Shown: positions 36,421 through 47,451, counted from the first letter of the stretch. The stretch: 64,000 nucleotides of DNA from Nitrosomonadales bacterium (GCA_023259055.1 JAHFQZ010000002.1:552290-616289); one strand, 5' to 3'. Made by a program: numbers and translations. The notes: generated from the sequence alone by a model not told the origin.

Positions 36421-36538
36421 GTCCACGAAAAACACGAAAGGCACGAAAAATTCATAAGGTTTCATACTGTAAATTGATACAAATAATGGGTGAGCTGTTG
36501 TGCCTGTGCAATTTATTTATTTCGTGTTTTTCGTGACC
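36421..36538. repeat. MITE-like element with 19-bp terminal inverted repeats
   Basis: GTCCACGAAAAACACGAAA at the left end is matched by TTTCGTGTTTTTCGTGACC at the right, 118 bp in total and without a coding frame. A related element lies at 54939-55057. The ends resemble the widely scattered 'TTCGTGTTTTTCGTGGA' palindromes of betaproteobacteria. It separates trpD from the cyclase gene, where trpC would be expected. Confidence 0.75.
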
Positions 36539-36555
36539 AATAGTCGTTTTCAGGT

Positions 36556-37584
36556 TTAAGCCTTGAAGCTGTTGCTCAGCGCGATGAGCTGATCCAGTCT
36601 GGTTTTTGCAGCTCCGCTGGCGATTACCTGATCCGCCTTGGCAACACCTTCCTGCAGGCTGTTTGCCAACCCCGCCACATAGATCGCAGCACCGGCATTC
36701 ATCTGCACGATGTCGCGCGGCGCGCCGGTTTCGTTGTTCAGCACGCCCAATAATTTTTCGCACGCTTCGTCGGCGTTCGCCACGCGCAGCATGCCGATGG
36801 GTGAGGTGGACAGGCCGAACAGGCCGGGATGCACGGTGTATTCGCTGACTTCGCCATCTTTCAGTTCGGCTACGTAAGTGGCTTCGCTGATGGAGATTTC
36901 GTCCATCCCGTCCGCGCCGTGCACCACCAGAACATGGCGGCTGCCGAGGCGTTGCAGTACCCGCGCCTGGATGCCAACCAGGTCGGGATGGAACACGCCC
37001 ATCACCTGGTTGTCAGCCCCGGCGGGATTGGTAAGCGGCCCCAGCACGTTGAACATGGTGCGTACACCCAGTTCGCGGCGCACCGGCGCCGCGTACTTCA
37101 TCGCGCCGTGGAAGTTGGGCGCGAACATGAAGCCGATGCCGATTTCGTCGATACATTGGCCGACCTGCTCCGGGGACAGGTGGAGATTGACGCCGAGCTT
37201 TTCCAGCACGTCCGCCGAGCCGCAGGTCGAGGATACCGAGCGTCCGCCGTGCTTCGCTACATGCGCTCCCGCCGCCGCTGCTACCAGCGCGCTGGCCGTG
37301 GAAATGTTGAAGGTATGTGCCGCATCGCCCCCGGTGCCGCAGGTGTCGACCAGATGCGCGCGCTTGGCTACCGGCACCTTGACGGCGAACTCGCGCATCA
37401 CGAATGCGGCAGCGGAAATTTCTCCTATGGTTTCTTTCTTGACCCGCAGGCCGACGAGGATGCCCGCGATCTGCGCAGGCGTGACCTCGCCGCTCATGAT
37501 CTGGCGCATCAGCGACAGCATTTCGTCGTAAAAAATTTCGCGCTGATCGATCAGCCGGACGAGGGCCTGTTGCGGTGTCATCAT
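36556..37584 (-). CDS. trpD: Anthranilate phosphoribosyltransferase
   Basis: TrpD joins anthranilate to phosphoribosyl pyrophosphate, the second step of tryptophan synthesis. The 342-residue protein has [20 protein letters not shown] near residue 80 for PRPP binding, [20 protein letters not shown], and [20 protein letters not shown]. It is complete. It lies 148 bp after trpG, with no trpC after it; a MITE-like repeat and a convergent cyclase gene follow instead. Confidence 0.97.
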   Translation of the reverse strand: MMTPQQALVRLIDQREIFYDEMLSLMRQIMSGEVTPAQIAGILVGLRVKKETIGEISAAAFVMREFAVKVPVAKRAHLVDTCGTGGDAAHTFNISTASALVAAAAGAHVAKHGGRSVSSTCGSADVLEKLGVNLHLSPEQVGQCIDEIGIGFMFAPNFHGAMKYAAPVRRELGVRTMFNVLGPLTNPAGADNQVMGVFHPDLVGIQARVLQRLGSRHVLVVHGADGMDEISISEATYVAELKDGEVSEYTVHPGLFGLSTSPIGMLRVANADEACEKLLGVLNNETGAPRDIVQMNAGAAIYVAGLANSLQEGVAKADQVIASGAAKTRLDQLIALSNSFKA

Positions 37585-37732
37585 ATGGGAACCTCTAGAA
37601 ATTTGTTTTGCGGGATGAAGCGTAAGGAGCCGCGCAGCGAACGACGAGACATATCGCGTTGATAGGCGAGGAGTGAGCGAGCACGCGACGCCGCGATTCG
37701 CCCGGAAAACGGATTTATAGAGGGTCCCATGG

Positions 37733-38302
37733 TTATTTCTTCCCTTTCAGAAAATTGTCCAGCATGTCATGCCCATGCTCGGTGAGTATCGACTCGGGGT
37801 GGAACTGCACGCCATGCACCGCCAGCGTCTTGTGGCGCACCCCCATGATCTCGTTGTCGTCGGTCCATGCGGTGATCTCAAGACAGTCCGGCAAGCTTTC
37901 GCGCTCAATCACCAGCGAGTGATAGCGCGTTGCGGTGAACGGGTTCGGCAGGCCGGTGAACACGCTGTTGCTGTTGTGATGGATCGCAGAGGTCTTGCCG
38001 TGCATCAACTGTTTGGCGTGGACGATCTTTCCGCCGAATGCCTGGCCGATGCTCTGGTGGCCGAGGCATACACCGAGGATGGGTATTTTTCCGGAAAAGT
38101 TTTGTATCGCTGCTACCGAAACGCCCGCCTCGTTAGGTGTGCACGGGCCGGGCGATATCACGATGTGCTGCGGATTCATTTTCTCGATCTGTTCGACTGA
38201 GACCTCATCGTTACGGCGCACCACCACATCCGCGCCGAGCTCGGCGAAATACTGCACCAGGTTGTAGGTGAAGGAGTCGTAATTGTCGATCATCAAAAGC
38301 AT
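37733..38302 (-). CDS. trpG: Anthranilate synthase, glutamine amidotransferase part
   Basis: TrpG takes ammonia from glutamine and passes it to TrpE. The 189-residue class I amidotransferase has the nucleophile in [17 protein letters not shown] and the catalytic His and Glu in HGVQFHPES. The start at 38302 ([16 protein letters not shown]) matches the family; a longer frame upstream runs through the palindromic repeat at 38342-38404 and is rejected. The same protein may also serve folate synthesis, as in many bacteria. No strong ribosome binding site is visible. Confidence 0.96.
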   Translation of the reverse strand: MLLMIDNYDSFTYNLVQYFAELGADVVVRRNDEVSVEQIEKMNPQHIVISPGPCTPNEAGVSVAAIQNFSGKIPILGVCLGHQSIGQAFGGKIVHAKQLMHGKTSAIHHNSNSVFTGLPNPFTATRYHSLVIERESLPDCLEITAWTDDNEIMGVRHKTLAVHGVQFHPESILTEHGHDMLDNFLKGKK

Positions 38303-38341
38303 GGGTTTCTCGTCTCGATATTTAGTGCTCCAACATAAAGG

Positions 38342-38404
38342 CCGTTCGTGCTGAGCCTGTCGAAGCATGAACGTTCGACCCTTCGACAAGCTCAGGGCGA
38401 ACGG
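38342..38404. repeat. REP-type palindrome between trpG and the FAD gene
   Basis: CCGTTCGTGCTGAGCCTGTC pairs with the right arm GACAAGCTCAGGGCGAACGG, giving stems of more than 20 bp. This sequence type is common in the spacers of beta- and gammaproteobacterial genomes. A shortened relative is at 55984-56016. Confidence 0.85.
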
Positions 38405-38418
38405 TGTTTTTTATAATC

Positions 38419-40026
38419 CTATCCTGCCATGATACTCAAAGCCACCGCTTCGGCAACCTCAATCCCGTCCACCGCCGCCGAGAGTATCCCGCCCGCATAG
38501 CCTGCGCCCTCGCCGGCGGGATACAGCCCTCTGGTGTTGACGCTCTGATAATCGTCTTTGTTGCGCTTGATGCGTATCGGTGAGGAGGTACGCGTCTCCA
38601 CGCCGGTCAGCACCGCATCGGGCAGGTCGAACCCCTTGATCTGTTTCGCGAACGCGGGCAACGCCTCGCGGATCGCGGCAATCACGTAGTCCGGTAGCGC
38701 AGTGCTCAGGTCAGTCAGGTGTACGCCGGGTGTATAGGACGGCAACACTTCGCCGAATTTCGTCGAAGGCCGGCCCGCGAGAAAATCACCGACCAGCTGT
38801 CCGGGCGCCTGATAGTTGCCGCCGCCCAGCTCGAACGCGCGCGACTCCCAGCGGCGCTGAAATTCCACTCCGGCCAGCGCATCGCCGGGGTAATCCTGCT
38901 CAGGGGTGATACCCACGACAATACCGCTGTTGGCGTTGCGCTCGTTGCGTGAATACTGGCTCATGCCGTTGGTGACCACTCGCCCCATTTCCGAGGTCGC
39001 GGCAACCACCGTGCCGCCGGGACACATGCAGAAGCTGTACACCGAGCGCCCGTTGCTGGCGTGGTGCACCAGCTTGTAATCCGCCGCGCCCAATAGCGCG
39101 TTGCCCGCGTTCTTGCCGTAGCGGGCGCGGTCGATCAGCGACTGCGGGTGTTCGATGCGGAAGCCGATCGAGAACGGCTTGGCCTCGATGTAGATGCCGC
39201 GCTTGTGCAACATCTCGAAGGTGTCGCGAGCGCTGTGCCCGACCGCCAGCACCAGGTGGTTCGTGGCGATGCGTTCGCCGCTGGAGAGCACAATGCCGCA
39301 CACATTACCGTTCTCGATCTCGATGTCGTCCACGCGGCTCTGGAAACGGATTTCGCCATCCAGCGACTGGATGGTCTCGCGCATCTTCTCCACCATGCCA
39401 ACGAGGCGGAAGGTGCCGATGTGTGGCTTGCCCACATACAATATTTCTTCCGGCGCGCCTGCTTTGACGAATTCCTCCAGCACTTTTCTTCCGAGGTGCC
39501 TGGGATCCTTGATCTGGCTGTGCAGCTTGCCGTCGGAGAATGTGCCCGCGCCGCCCTCGCCGAATTGCACGTTCGATTCCGGGTTCAGCACCCCTTGCCG
39601 CCACAGGCCGAAGGTGTCCTTGGTGCGCTCGCGTACCGCCTTGCCGCGCTCCAGGATCAGCGGGCGAAAGCCCATCTGCGCGAGGATCAATCCGGCGAAC
39701 AGGCCGGCGGGTCCCATACCGATCACGATTGGTCGAGAGGTTGGATTCTTTGGAGCCTGTGCGACGAAATGGTAGCTGGTGTCCGGTGCGATGCTGACAT
39801 GAAGATCACCCCTGAATCGCTCCAGAATTGCCGCCTCATCGCGCACTTCGACATTAAGCGTATAGGTGTACAGGATCGCGTGCGATTTGCGCGCATCCAC
39901 GCCGCGTTTGAAAACGGCGTAACCGATCAGCTCATCGCCGGCGATTGCCAGGCGCCTGAGGATCGCAGCTCTGATTTCGTCTTCGGCATGAGCCAGCGGC
40001 AGTTTGATTTCGGTTAAGCGCAACAT
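38419..40026 (-). CDS. FAD-dependent oxidoreductase, COG2509 type
   Basis: This 535-residue protein has the FAD motif IGMGPAGLFAGLILAQMG near residue 100 after an N-terminal domain of about 90 residues (LTEIKLPLAHAEDEIRAAIL) and the C-terminal VNTRGLYPAGEGAGYAGGIL. It matches the uncharacterised 'FAD-dependent dehydrogenase' family (COG2509). The reaction is not known. It lies between trpE and trpG, flanked by short spacers and a REP palindrome, and is not a normal member of a trp operon. Confidence 0.9.
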   Translation of the reverse strand: MLRLTEIKLPLAHAEDEIRAAILRRLAIAGDELIGYAVFKRGVDARKSHAILYTYTLNVEVRDEAAILERFRGDLHVSIAPDTSYHFVAQAPKNPTSRPIVIGMGPAGLFAGLILAQMGFRPLILERGKAVRERTKDTFGLWRQGVLNPESNVQFGEGGAGTFSDGKLHSQIKDPRHLGRKVLEEFVKAGAPEEILYVGKPHIGTFRLVGMVEKMRETIQSLDGEIRFQSRVDDIEIENGNVCGIVLSSGERIATNHLVLAVGHSARDTFEMLHKRGIYIEAKPFSIGFRIEHPQSLIDRARYGKNAGNALLGAADYKLVHHASNGRSVYSFCMCPGGTVVAATSEMGRVVTNGMSQYSRNERNANSGIVVGITPEQDYPGDALAGVEFQRRWESRAFELGGGNYQAPGQLVGDFLAGRPSTKFGEVLPSYTPGVHLTDLSTALPDYVIAAIREALPAFAKQIKGFDLPDAVLTGVETRTSSPIRIKRNKDDYQSVNTRGLYPAGEGAGYAGGILSAAVDGIEVAEAVALSIMAG

Positions 40027-40066
40027 AAATTATTTTGCAGGGCGGAAAAGCGTAGCGCTTTCATCC

Positions 40067-41569
40067 CTACCGTTGCACTTCCGCGTCCAGCCCTTCGAGC
40101 ACCATCTCCGCCGCGCGCAGCACGGCGCGCGCCTTGTTCTGCGTCTCCATCCATTCGCTTTCCGGCACCGAATCGGCGACGATGCCTGCGCCCGCCTGTA
40201 CGTACAGCATGTTGTCTTTCACCACGGCGGTGCGCAGCGCGATGGCCATATCCATGTCGCCGTTGAAACCGAGGTAGCCGACCGCGCCCGCGTAAATGCC
40301 GCGTTTGCTGGGTTCCAGCTCGTCGATGATTTCCATCGCGCGCACCTTTGCCGCACCGCTGACCGTGCCGGCGGGAAACGTAGCTTTTAGCACGTCTATC
40401 GCGTTGTGGCCGGGCTTGAGCGTGGCCTCGACGTTGGAGACGATGTGCATCACGTGCGAGTAACGTTCGATGATCATTTTTTCTGTGAGTTTTACCGTGC
40501 CGTTCTGCGCGACGCGCCCGATGTCGTTGCGGCCAAGGTCGATCAGCATCAGGTGCTCGGCCAGCTCCTTCGGGTCGGCCAGCAGCTCCTGTGCGAGTTC
40601 GGTATCCTGTTGCTGCGTCTTGCCGCGCGGGCGCGTTCCGGCAATCGGGCGTACCGTGACCGCATCGCCTTCCAGCCGTACCAGTATCTCCGGCGAGGCA
40701 CCGACCACATGATGGTCGCCCATGTCGTAATAGAACATGTATGGCGAAGGATTGACGCTGCGCAAAGCGCGGTACAGCGATAGCGGCGATGCGGGAAACG
40801 GTTGCACCATGCGCTGTGATAACACTACCTGCATGATGTCGCCGTCGAAAATGTATTGCTTGGCTTTTACTACCGCATTCTTGAAAGCAACTTCGCCGAA
40901 TTCGGATTTGGCTTCCCCGCCGTGCATCGGCGGCGCATGCGGGATATTTACCGGCAGGCGCAACATGCCGATCAGTTCGCGCAGCCGTTCGCGTGCCAGC
41001 GCATAAGCATCATCCTGAACCGGATTGGCATACACGATCAGGATGAGCTTGCCGGACAGATTGTCCACCACTGCCAGTTGTTCGGTGAGCATCAGCAGGA
41101 TGTCCGGTGTGCCCAGAGTGTCTGGTTTGCTCGTTTTGGCCAGTCGGGGCTCGATATGGCGGATCGTGTCGTAGCCGAAATAACCCGCCAGCCCGCCGCA
41201 GAAGCGCGGCAGGCCGGGCAGCGGCGCAACCTTGAAGCGCGTCTGGTATTCGCGGATGAAGTCCAGCGGGTTTTCGACTTCGAGCGTCGTTTCGGAGCGC
41301 GTGTTGTCAGCCTCCTGATGCGTCAAAGTTACCCGCTTGCCGTGCACCGTGATGCGCGTGTCGGCGGGCAGGCCGATGAACGAATAACGACCGAAGCGTT
41401 CGCCGCCTTGCACCGATTCCAGAAGGTAGGAATACGGGCGATTGGCAAGCTTGAGGTACAGCGACAACGGCGTATCAAGATCGGCAAAAGTTTCCGCAAC
41501 CAGCGGAATGCGGTTGTAGCCTTGCGCGGCCAGTGCGCTGAATTCTTGCTCGGTGATGGGGTGCAACAT
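40067..41569 (-). CDS. trpE: Anthranilate synthase component I
   Basis: TrpE converts chorismate to anthranilate with ammonia from TrpG. The 500-residue protein has the tryptophan feedback site [20 protein letters not shown] near residue 40 and the chorismate-binding C-terminal half ([54 protein letters not shown]). The start at 41569 follows CGGAGG; 14 extra codons upstream would read into a palindrome. It is separated from gph by the REP element at 41588-41656. Confidence 0.97.
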   Translation of the reverse strand: MLHPITEQEFSALAAQGYNRIPLVAETFADLDTPLSLYLKLANRPYSYLLESVQGGERFGRYSFIGLPADTRITVHGKRVTLTHQEADNTRSETTLEVENPLDFIREYQTRFKVAPLPGLPRFCGGLAGYFGYDTIRHIEPRLAKTSKPDTLGTPDILLMLTEQLAVVDNLSGKLILIVYANPVQDDAYALARERLRELIGMLRLPVNIPHAPPMHGGEAKSEFGEVAFKNAVVKAKQYIFDGDIMQVVLSQRMVQPFPASPLSLYRALRSVNPSPYMFYYDMGDHHVVGASPEILVRLEGDAVTVRPIAGTRPRGKTQQQDTELAQELLADPKELAEHLMLIDLGRNDIGRVAQNGTVKLTEKMIIERYSHVMHIVSNVEATLKPGHNAIDVLKATFPAGTVSGAAKVRAMEIIDELEPSKRGIYAGAVGYLGFNGDMDMAIALRTAVVKDNMLYVQAGAGIVADSVPESEWMETQNKARAVLRAAEMVLEGLDAEVQR

Positions 41570-41587
41570 AAAAACCTCCGTGATTTT

Positions 41588-41656
41588 GTAGGGTGGGCAC
41601 CGTGTGCCCACGCGGATGAATTGCTGAAATGGTGGGCAACGAGTTGCCCACCCTAC
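41588..41656. repeat. REP-type palindrome between gph and trpE
   Basis: GTAGGGTGGGCA at the left is matched by TGCCCACCCTAC at the right with internal GTGCCCAC and GTGGGCAA hairpins, 69 bp in all. A shorter related stretch (GCGTGCCCACCCTACGCC) occurs at about 29942. It is placed just upstream of the trpE ribosome binding site, so it may affect expression. Confidence 0.8.
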
Positions 41657-41713
41657 AGATTCACCATCGCCAGGCGGCTTCTTTCAGGCAGCGGAGGTTG
41701 TTTGGTTTCATAA

Positions 41714-42400
41714 TCAAGAGCGTTTGATTAGCGGCAATGCGTCGGAAAGTCTGTTTATCACTGCGTCCTTGTCCAGTGTTTCAACCGGTTCGCCGCGATT
41801 GTAGCCGTAGGGCACACAGAATACCGGGCACCCGGCAGCTCTTGCAGCCAGTGTGTCGTTCAGCGAATCGCCGATCAGCAGCAATTTTTCTACCGGAACT
41901 CCGAAAAATTTTGCTACGTGCTGCAGCGGCAGCGGATGCGGTTTTTTCTCCGGCAACGTGTCGCCCGACACGACGATCTCGAAATACTTCGCCAGGCCGG
42001 TGCCTTCCAGCAGGGGTCCTGTGAAGCGAGCCGCCTTGTTGGTAATGCAACTCAGCGGGAAGCCCGCCGCACGCATCGCTTCCATGTCTTCGATTACGCC
42101 GTCATAGGGTTTGCTGTCCATCAACAATTCCGCGTAATGTTTCTCGAAAATCGGCATCGCATGTTCAAACAGGGCGGCATCCGGAGTTGCGTGCATCTCT
42201 CCGGTCAGAGCCCGCTTTACCAGCCAGCCGATGCCGTTGCCGATATAACTTGAAAGCAATTCCTGCGACACCGGCGTGTAATCCATCTCGCGCAACATCC
42301 GGTTGGCCGCCTCGGCCAATTGTGGTGCTGAGTGCAACAGCGTGCCGTCAAGATCGAGAACGATGGCCGAAACGCCGATCGGAAATTGTATCGGCTGCAT
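41714..42400 (-). CDS. gph: Phosphoglycolate phosphatase
   Basis: This HAD-family enzyme hydrolyses 2-phosphoglycolate, a by-product of Rubisco oxygenation or DNA repair. The 228-residue protein has VLDLDGTLLHSAPQLAEAAN near the N-terminus, SCITNKAARFTGPLL, and LLIGDSLNDTLAARAAGCPV, covering the nucleophile, Lys and acidic motifs. It lies 2 bp after rpe, as in many betaproteobacteria, and the two are probably cotranscribed. Confidence 0.95.
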   Translation of the reverse strand: MQPIQFPIGVSAIVLDLDGTLLHSAPQLAEAANRMLREMDYTPVSQELLSSYIGNGIGWLVKRALTGEMHATPDAALFEHAMPIFEKHYAELLMDSKPYDGVIEDMEAMRAAGFPLSCITNKAARFTGPLLEGTGLAKYFEIVVSGDTLPEKKPHPLPLQHVAKFFGVPVEKLLLIGDSLNDTLAARAAGCPVFCVPYGYNRGEPVETLDKDAVINRLSDALPLIKRS

Positions 42401-42402
42401 TA

Positions 42403-43089
42403 TTACTTCTTCGCTTTGGCGAGTTCGGCGCGCATTTCACCTATGATGGTGTCGTAACGGTTCTTGTCTTTCTCGTTGCGCTTGCCGAACACGGCGGAGC
42501 CGGCCACGAAAGTATCCACGCCCGCCTCGGCCACTTCGCGGATGTTCGCCGGGCCCACGCCGCCGTCGATCTCCAGGCGGCAGTTATAACCGCCCGCGGC
42601 TATCATCTTGCGCACTTTGCGCGCCTTGTCCAGCACGTGCGGAATGAATTTCTGCCCTCCGAAGCCGGGGTTCACCGACATCAGCAGCACCATGTCCAGT
42701 TTCGGCAATGTGTATTCCAGTATTTCCAGCGGCGTGGCCGGATTGAACACCAGCCCGGCCTTGCAGCCGCTTTCCTTGATCAGCCCGATGGTACGGTCGA
42801 TGTGCTCGGAAGTCTCGGGGTGAAAAGTGATGTAAGTTGCGCCGGCCTTGGCGAAATCGGGGATGATGCGATCAACCGGCTTGACCATCAGGTGCACGTC
42901 AATCGGCGCGGTCACGCCGTGCTTGCGCAACGCCTCGCACACCAGCGGGCCGATGGTCAGGTTCGGGACGTAGTGGTTGTCCATCACGTCGAAGTGGACG
43001 ATGTCCGCGCCGGAGGCGAGAACGTTATCGACCTCCTCGCCCAGCCGTGCGAAGTTGGCGGAAAGAATGCTCGGGGCGATTAGATACAT
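42403..43089 (-). CDS. rpe: Ribulose-phosphate 3-epimerase
   Basis: Rpe interconverts ribulose-5-phosphate and xylulose-5-phosphate in the pentose phosphate and Calvin cycles. The 228-residue TIM barrel has [17 protein letters not shown] at the start, [19 protein letters not shown], and [18 protein letters not shown]. The start at 43089 follows AAGGA and is the normal family start; a longer frame upstream is rejected. Upstream of it lies the divergent hypothetical gene. Confidence 0.97.
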   Translation of the reverse strand: MYLIAPSILSANFARLGEEVDNVLASGADIVHFDVMDNHYVPNLTIGPLVCEALRKHGVTAPIDVHLMVKPVDRIIPDFAKAGATYITFHPETSEHIDRTIGLIKESGCKAGLVFNPATPLEILEYTLPKLDMVLLMSVNPGFGGQKFIPHVLDKARKVRKMIAAGGYNCRLEIDGGVGPANIREVAEAGVDTFVAGSAVFGKRNEKDKNRYDTIIGEMRAELAKAKK

Positions 43090-43276
43090 GAGTTGTCCTT
43101 CAATATAAGCAGATATCTGAGACGCGTATTCTATCCGAATCATTGGATGGATGGCGTGCCCGCGATTCTCGGCAACGGCGATGCGCATAAAATGCGAAAA
43201 TAGCGCATCTCCCGCTGAGCCACTGCGTGGATGCCCCGGCCTGTTGGCTCTTGTTCTATTCTTCAAAGGTTATCCG

Positions 43277-43774
43277 ATGTACCCAGTCCACGATGTTGAT
43301 GCAATCCTTTTGCTGGCAATGTCGCTCGCATCCAAGCGCCGTCCGGCAGAGCTGGCCGAGATCATCGCTGCGGCCGAACTGACGCAGGACGCTATTCCGC
43401 CCGAAACCAAATTATCCGATTCGTTTTACCGGCTCTCCGAATACGGCTTGATCCGCGAGCAGGATGGCGGCTACGCCCTCACGCCGGATGCACAGCAGAT
43501 CGTGTCCGGTCATGCGAGAAAAGCCAAAAGTCAGGAGCGCATCCACGACATCAAAGAGAAGCTCGCTGATTTTCACCTTAGCGGCGAACACGAGATCATC
43601 CTGTTGACGGTGGAACAGATCGCTGCGGCCATTGCTGCACATCAGACCACCAAAAAAAGCGCGGGCAAAAACCTGCTGATGCCCAAACCAAAACCGGTTG
43701 TGGAACCCTATAAACATCCGGGGCAGCGCAAGCCTTTCAAGTCTTTCGCAACACGCAGGCGCAAGGAAGGATGA
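43277..43774 (+). CDS. Hypothetical protein, winged-helix-like N-terminus
   Basis: This 165-residue protein reads MYPVHDVDAILLLAMSLASK, with AELTQDAIPPETKLSDSFYR and LSEYGLIREQDGGYALTPDA, a pattern resembling a winged-helix domain (about 5-80). The tail is strongly basic (PYKHPGQRKPFKSFATRRRK). A role in nucleic-acid binding is plausible from these features alone. AAAGG precedes the ATG at 43277. It is divergent from rpe. Not assigned to a family. Confidence 0.6.
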   Translation: MYPVHDVDAILLLAMSLASKRRPAELAEIIAAAELTQDAIPPETKLSDSFYRLSEYGLIREQDGGYALTPDAQQIVSGHARKAKSQERIHDIKEKLADFHLSGEHEIILLTVEQIAAAIAAHQTTKKSAGKNLLMPKPKPVVEPYKHPGQRKPFKSFATRRRKEG

Positions 43775-43805
43775 ATTAAAGAAACTGCTTGCCCAACCAA
43801 TACTC

Positions 43806-43834
43806 ATCGTTCCCATGCTCCGCGTGGGAACGAT
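43806..43834. repeat. Perfect 10-bp inverted repeat, REP type
   Basis: ATCGTTCCCA pairs perfectly with TGGGAACGAT over a 9-base loop (tgctccgcg). The 'CGTTCCCA-tgctccgcg-TGGGAACG' pattern is a frequent scattered repeat of proteobacteria. A second, weaker GC-rich hairpin (CCCCTTCCCTC/GGGGGAGGGG) follows at about 43840-43864. Both lie between the hypothetical gene and the helicase gene and may also act as a terminator. Confidence 0.75.
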
Positions 43835-43895
43835 AAAACCCCTTCCCTCTTACAGGGGGAGGGGACGCTAAAATTTCCGCTATTTGAATAATCAC

Positions 43896-45311
<1,416 letters not shown>

Positions 45312-45368
45312 GATTTAATCGCCTTCAACCCGCGCAGGGCGGATACAAGCTACGCATATTATTTCGGG

Positions 45369-45397
45369 TTGTGTTTTCCGGAAATTGGGCGTATAAA
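45369..45397 (+). promoter_or_regulatory. Sigma-70-like promoter of the candidate RNA
   Basis: TTGTGT, a 17-bp spacer and TATAAA match a housekeeping promoter, with good -10 and moderate -35. Transcription would begin near 45403 and run through the structured region to the hairpin at 45542. The position, 58 bp after the helicase stop, makes independent expression likely. Confidence 0.55.
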
Positions 45398-45402
45398 ATA
45401 TT

Positions 45403-45570
45403 TGTGGCTGTCGAATACGGGTTAGGATAAAACTAACCACTAACGGAGGCGCCTATCGACCCCTCAGCAACGAACTCTCTGTAGCTGCAACCCAAGTCAG
45501 GACTCGATGACTGACCCGGTTGGCTTCTCGATAGCCGACACATAACGCCGCATTTATGCGGCGTTATCAA
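45403..45570 (+). ncRNA. Candidate structured small RNA, ~170 nt
   Basis: The stretch has no coding frame that I can support but folds well on paper. There is a 5' hairpin GGTTAG-gataaaa-CTAACC (45420-45438); an outer stem CTATCGA/TCGATAG (45453-45459 with 45528-45534); an inner stem GTCAG/CTGAC (45496-45515) extended by AACC/GGTT; and a final terminator. It has a promoter-like site at one end and a terminator at the other. I do not recognise it as 6S, SRP, tmRNA or a known riboswitch. The remainder of 45312-45777 shows no gene. Confidence 0.5.
45542..45567 (+). terminator. Perfect 11-bp hairpin ending the candidate RNA
   Basis: ATAACGCCGCA pairs perfectly with TGCGGCGTTAT over the 4-base loop TTTA. 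The following bases are CAATTTCC, so the T run is weak. It lies where a transcript starting at the upstream promoter would end. Confidence 0.65.
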
Positions 45571-45777
45571 TTTCCCCGGCCGTCGTTGTTGCCTGATGTT
45601 TGTAATGCAGCCGCTACAGCAGAAAAACCCCAGTGGTCAAAATTCGGGGGCGCACTCTGCTACTGAGCAATAGTGCTCGAACCGGGGCCTCTCACCGGCC
45701 TGATCAGGCAATTACCGCAATTATCCATATCCCGTTCCGGCAAGCGTGTAAAATCGCGGCCTCACAGGAGGCACCCG

Positions 45778-46077
45778 TTGGAAAATCCCTATAATATCCT
45801 TGGCATTTCGCCGACCGCGACGGCTGAGGAGATCAAGAAGGCGTATCGGTCGCTTGCGATGCGCCACCACCCGGACAGAAGCACACATTCGAATTCCGAG
45901 ACCAGATTCAACGCGATCAAGTCGGCGTATGAGCTGCTTTCGGACCCGAAAAAACGTGCCGAATACAACCATAGCCTGAACGCTCGCATCATCATCGATC
46001 CGGAAAACGAGGCGCGCGCCTTATGGCATTCGCTGTTCGATCGCTGCGGCGTTGTTTTGCCGCGCGACAGTCATTAA
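45778..46077 (+). CDS. Minimal J-domain protein, TTG start
   Basis: This 99-residue protein is little more than a J domain: ENPYNILGISPTATAEEIKK, then AYRSLAMRHHPDRSTHS (HPD intact) and [20 protein letters not shown], with a tail of about 30 residues (ALWHSLFDRCGVVLPRDS). The start is the TTG at 45778, because AGGAGG lies six bases before it and the first residue is right for a J domain. It should stimulate an Hsp70 (DnaK or a paralogue) for specific clients. It opens a run of three unrecognised genes on the same strand, only 22 bp before the next. Confidence 0.82.
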   Translation: MENPYNILGISPTATAEEIKKAYRSLAMRHHPDRSTHSNSETRFNAIKSAYELLSDPKKRAEYNHSLNARIIIDPENEARALWHSLFDRCGVVLPRDSH

Positions 46078-46098
46078 ACAATTCACTTACGAAATCTT

Positions 46099-46629
46099 AT
46101 GAATAAAAATATCCATCACGAATTTGCCTATCAATCGCGCGAACTGGGCGTCCAGATCGAAGACACGCTGGGCGAGCCGCCCGACCGGAAGAACTATGCG
46201 AGTGTCATCAAGTCGCTGCTCGGCGAATACGCGAAGGGCGCGGAGATCGACGATGTGAATCTGCTGAGCTTTGCGCTGGCCGACTACCTGAGCTTTGATA
46301 ATCCAGCCGGGCTGCTGGCGCAGTGCAAGCAATATGACAAGGGCGATGCCGCGAAAGTAGTTGCGATGGTGTCATGTGCGGATGCCGAGGCGGCCGGGGC
46401 TTTGGCCACCGTTGCAGCCAACAATCCTGAACTGGCGCGCAAGGCCATCCTCACGTCATTTTTATTCAAAAATACCCACCGCTGGGCGAATGCGGACAAT
46501 TCGCCTGAAGCCTCGCAGGAAGATGAGGACAGCGAGCAGAATTTCGATGATGGCGATGGCGATGAGCGGGGCGTTCCGGGGCAGGATGTGATTGATCTGT
46601 TCGATACACGCGAGGACGGGAATGGCTGA
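46099..46629 (+). CDS. Hypothetical protein of J-domain cassette, 176 aa
   Basis: The protein reads MNKNIHHEFAYQSRELGVQI and has helical parts (SLLGEYAKGAEIDDVNLLSF, ATVAANNPELARKAILTS) and a very acidic tail (EDEDSEQNFDDGDGDERG). No known domain is recognised. No ribosome binding site is evident, so it may be translated by coupling to the J-domain gene. Its stop overlaps the start of the next gene by 8 bp. Conservation cannot be judged here. Confidence 0.6.
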   Translation: MNKNIHHEFAYQSRELGVQIEDTLGEPPDRKNYASVIKSLLGEYAKGAEIDDVNLLSFALADYLSFDNPAGLLAQCKQYDKGDAAKVVAMVSCADAEAAGALATVAANNPELARKAILTSFLFKNTHRWANADNSPEASQEDEDSEQNFDDGDGDERGVPGQDVIDLFDTREDGNG

Positions 46630-47410
46630 TAAATCCAATTTTCCGGCAATCAGCCGTCAGGTGACCGAACTTGTGTTGTCCGGTTCTTCCGCACATGCGG
46701 AGGAGGCGATCAACGACACGGCGGAGCAATTCGGCGATCTGGCAGTAGTAGCGGTGCTGGATACGCTGGAGCCGCAGGTGGCCGCGATGCATCTTTCTGC
46801 TTTCGATGGCGGCAAGTTGTCGCTGGCCACGATGCTGATCTCGCCGAAGGCCTGGGCCGAGAGTCTGGCTTTTTTCGCCGCGACCTGGAGCGAGGATATG
46901 ATCGAGGACGAGCCGGAGGTGCTGACCGAGTCTCTGTTCGCGCATATCCACGGTATTGTTTTCTCCACCGATGATGCGGCGCGGCGCGTTGCGCTGATCA
47001 ACGCGGCGTTAGCCACCGATTGGGGGACGACGGCTTTTGCCGTGCTGTTCTCGACTGCCACCGGCGAAATCATCGAGCTCGCGAATGACATCCACGCCCG
47101 CGGTGCGCACAGCAGCGGACAGACGACTTCCGATCACGATGTGATTCCTCTCGCGGTGGAAATTGCGCGGACCGACGCGGATGCGTGGGATCGGGTGCTA
47201 TTCGAGATGTTTCCCGACTGGGTGCCCGGCGAGAACCAGTTGCGCGCACGCTCCGAAGAGGGCGATGACGACGAACATCATCATGAGTTCGCACTCGCCA
47301 GAACCACCCACGATTTGCTGTTGCGCCTGCGCAGGCAAGTGCCGGGCAAGGCGGCCAGCACACCGAAAAAAGGTGCGCGCCCGAGCCTGGGCGAGGATAT
47401 TTTTGCTTGA
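46622..47410 (+). CDS. Hypothetical protein of J-domain cassette, 262 aa
   Basis: The start MADKSNFPAISRQVTELVLS is at 46622 and overlaps the preceding stop. The protein is soluble, helical and acidic, with a His-rich patch (EEGDDDEHHHEFALARTTHD) and a lysine-containing tail (PKKGARPSLGEDIFA). No known domain is seen. With its neighbours it may form a complex served by the J protein, which is a guess from context. Confidence 0.6.
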   Translation: MADKSNFPAISRQVTELVLSGSSAHAEEAINDTAEQFGDLAVVAVLDTLEPQVAAMHLSAFDGGKLSLATMLISPKAWAESLAFFAATWSEDMIEDEPEVLTESLFAHIHGIVFSTDDAARRVALINAALATDWGTTAFAVLFSTATGEIIELANDIHARGAHSSGQTTSDHDVIPLAVEIARTDADAWDRVLFEMFPDWVPGENQLRARSEEGDDDEHHHEFALARTTHDLLLRLRRQVPGKAASTPKKGARPSLGEDIFA

Positions 47411-47451
47411 TACGCAATTGTTAACAGCAGCACGTTGCCGAAAAATCAGCC

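Noticed and set aside
45403..45570. 6S RNA or SRP RNA
   Set aside because: The closing stem, central bubble of 6S and the GGAAG-containing apical loop of SRP RNA are not present.
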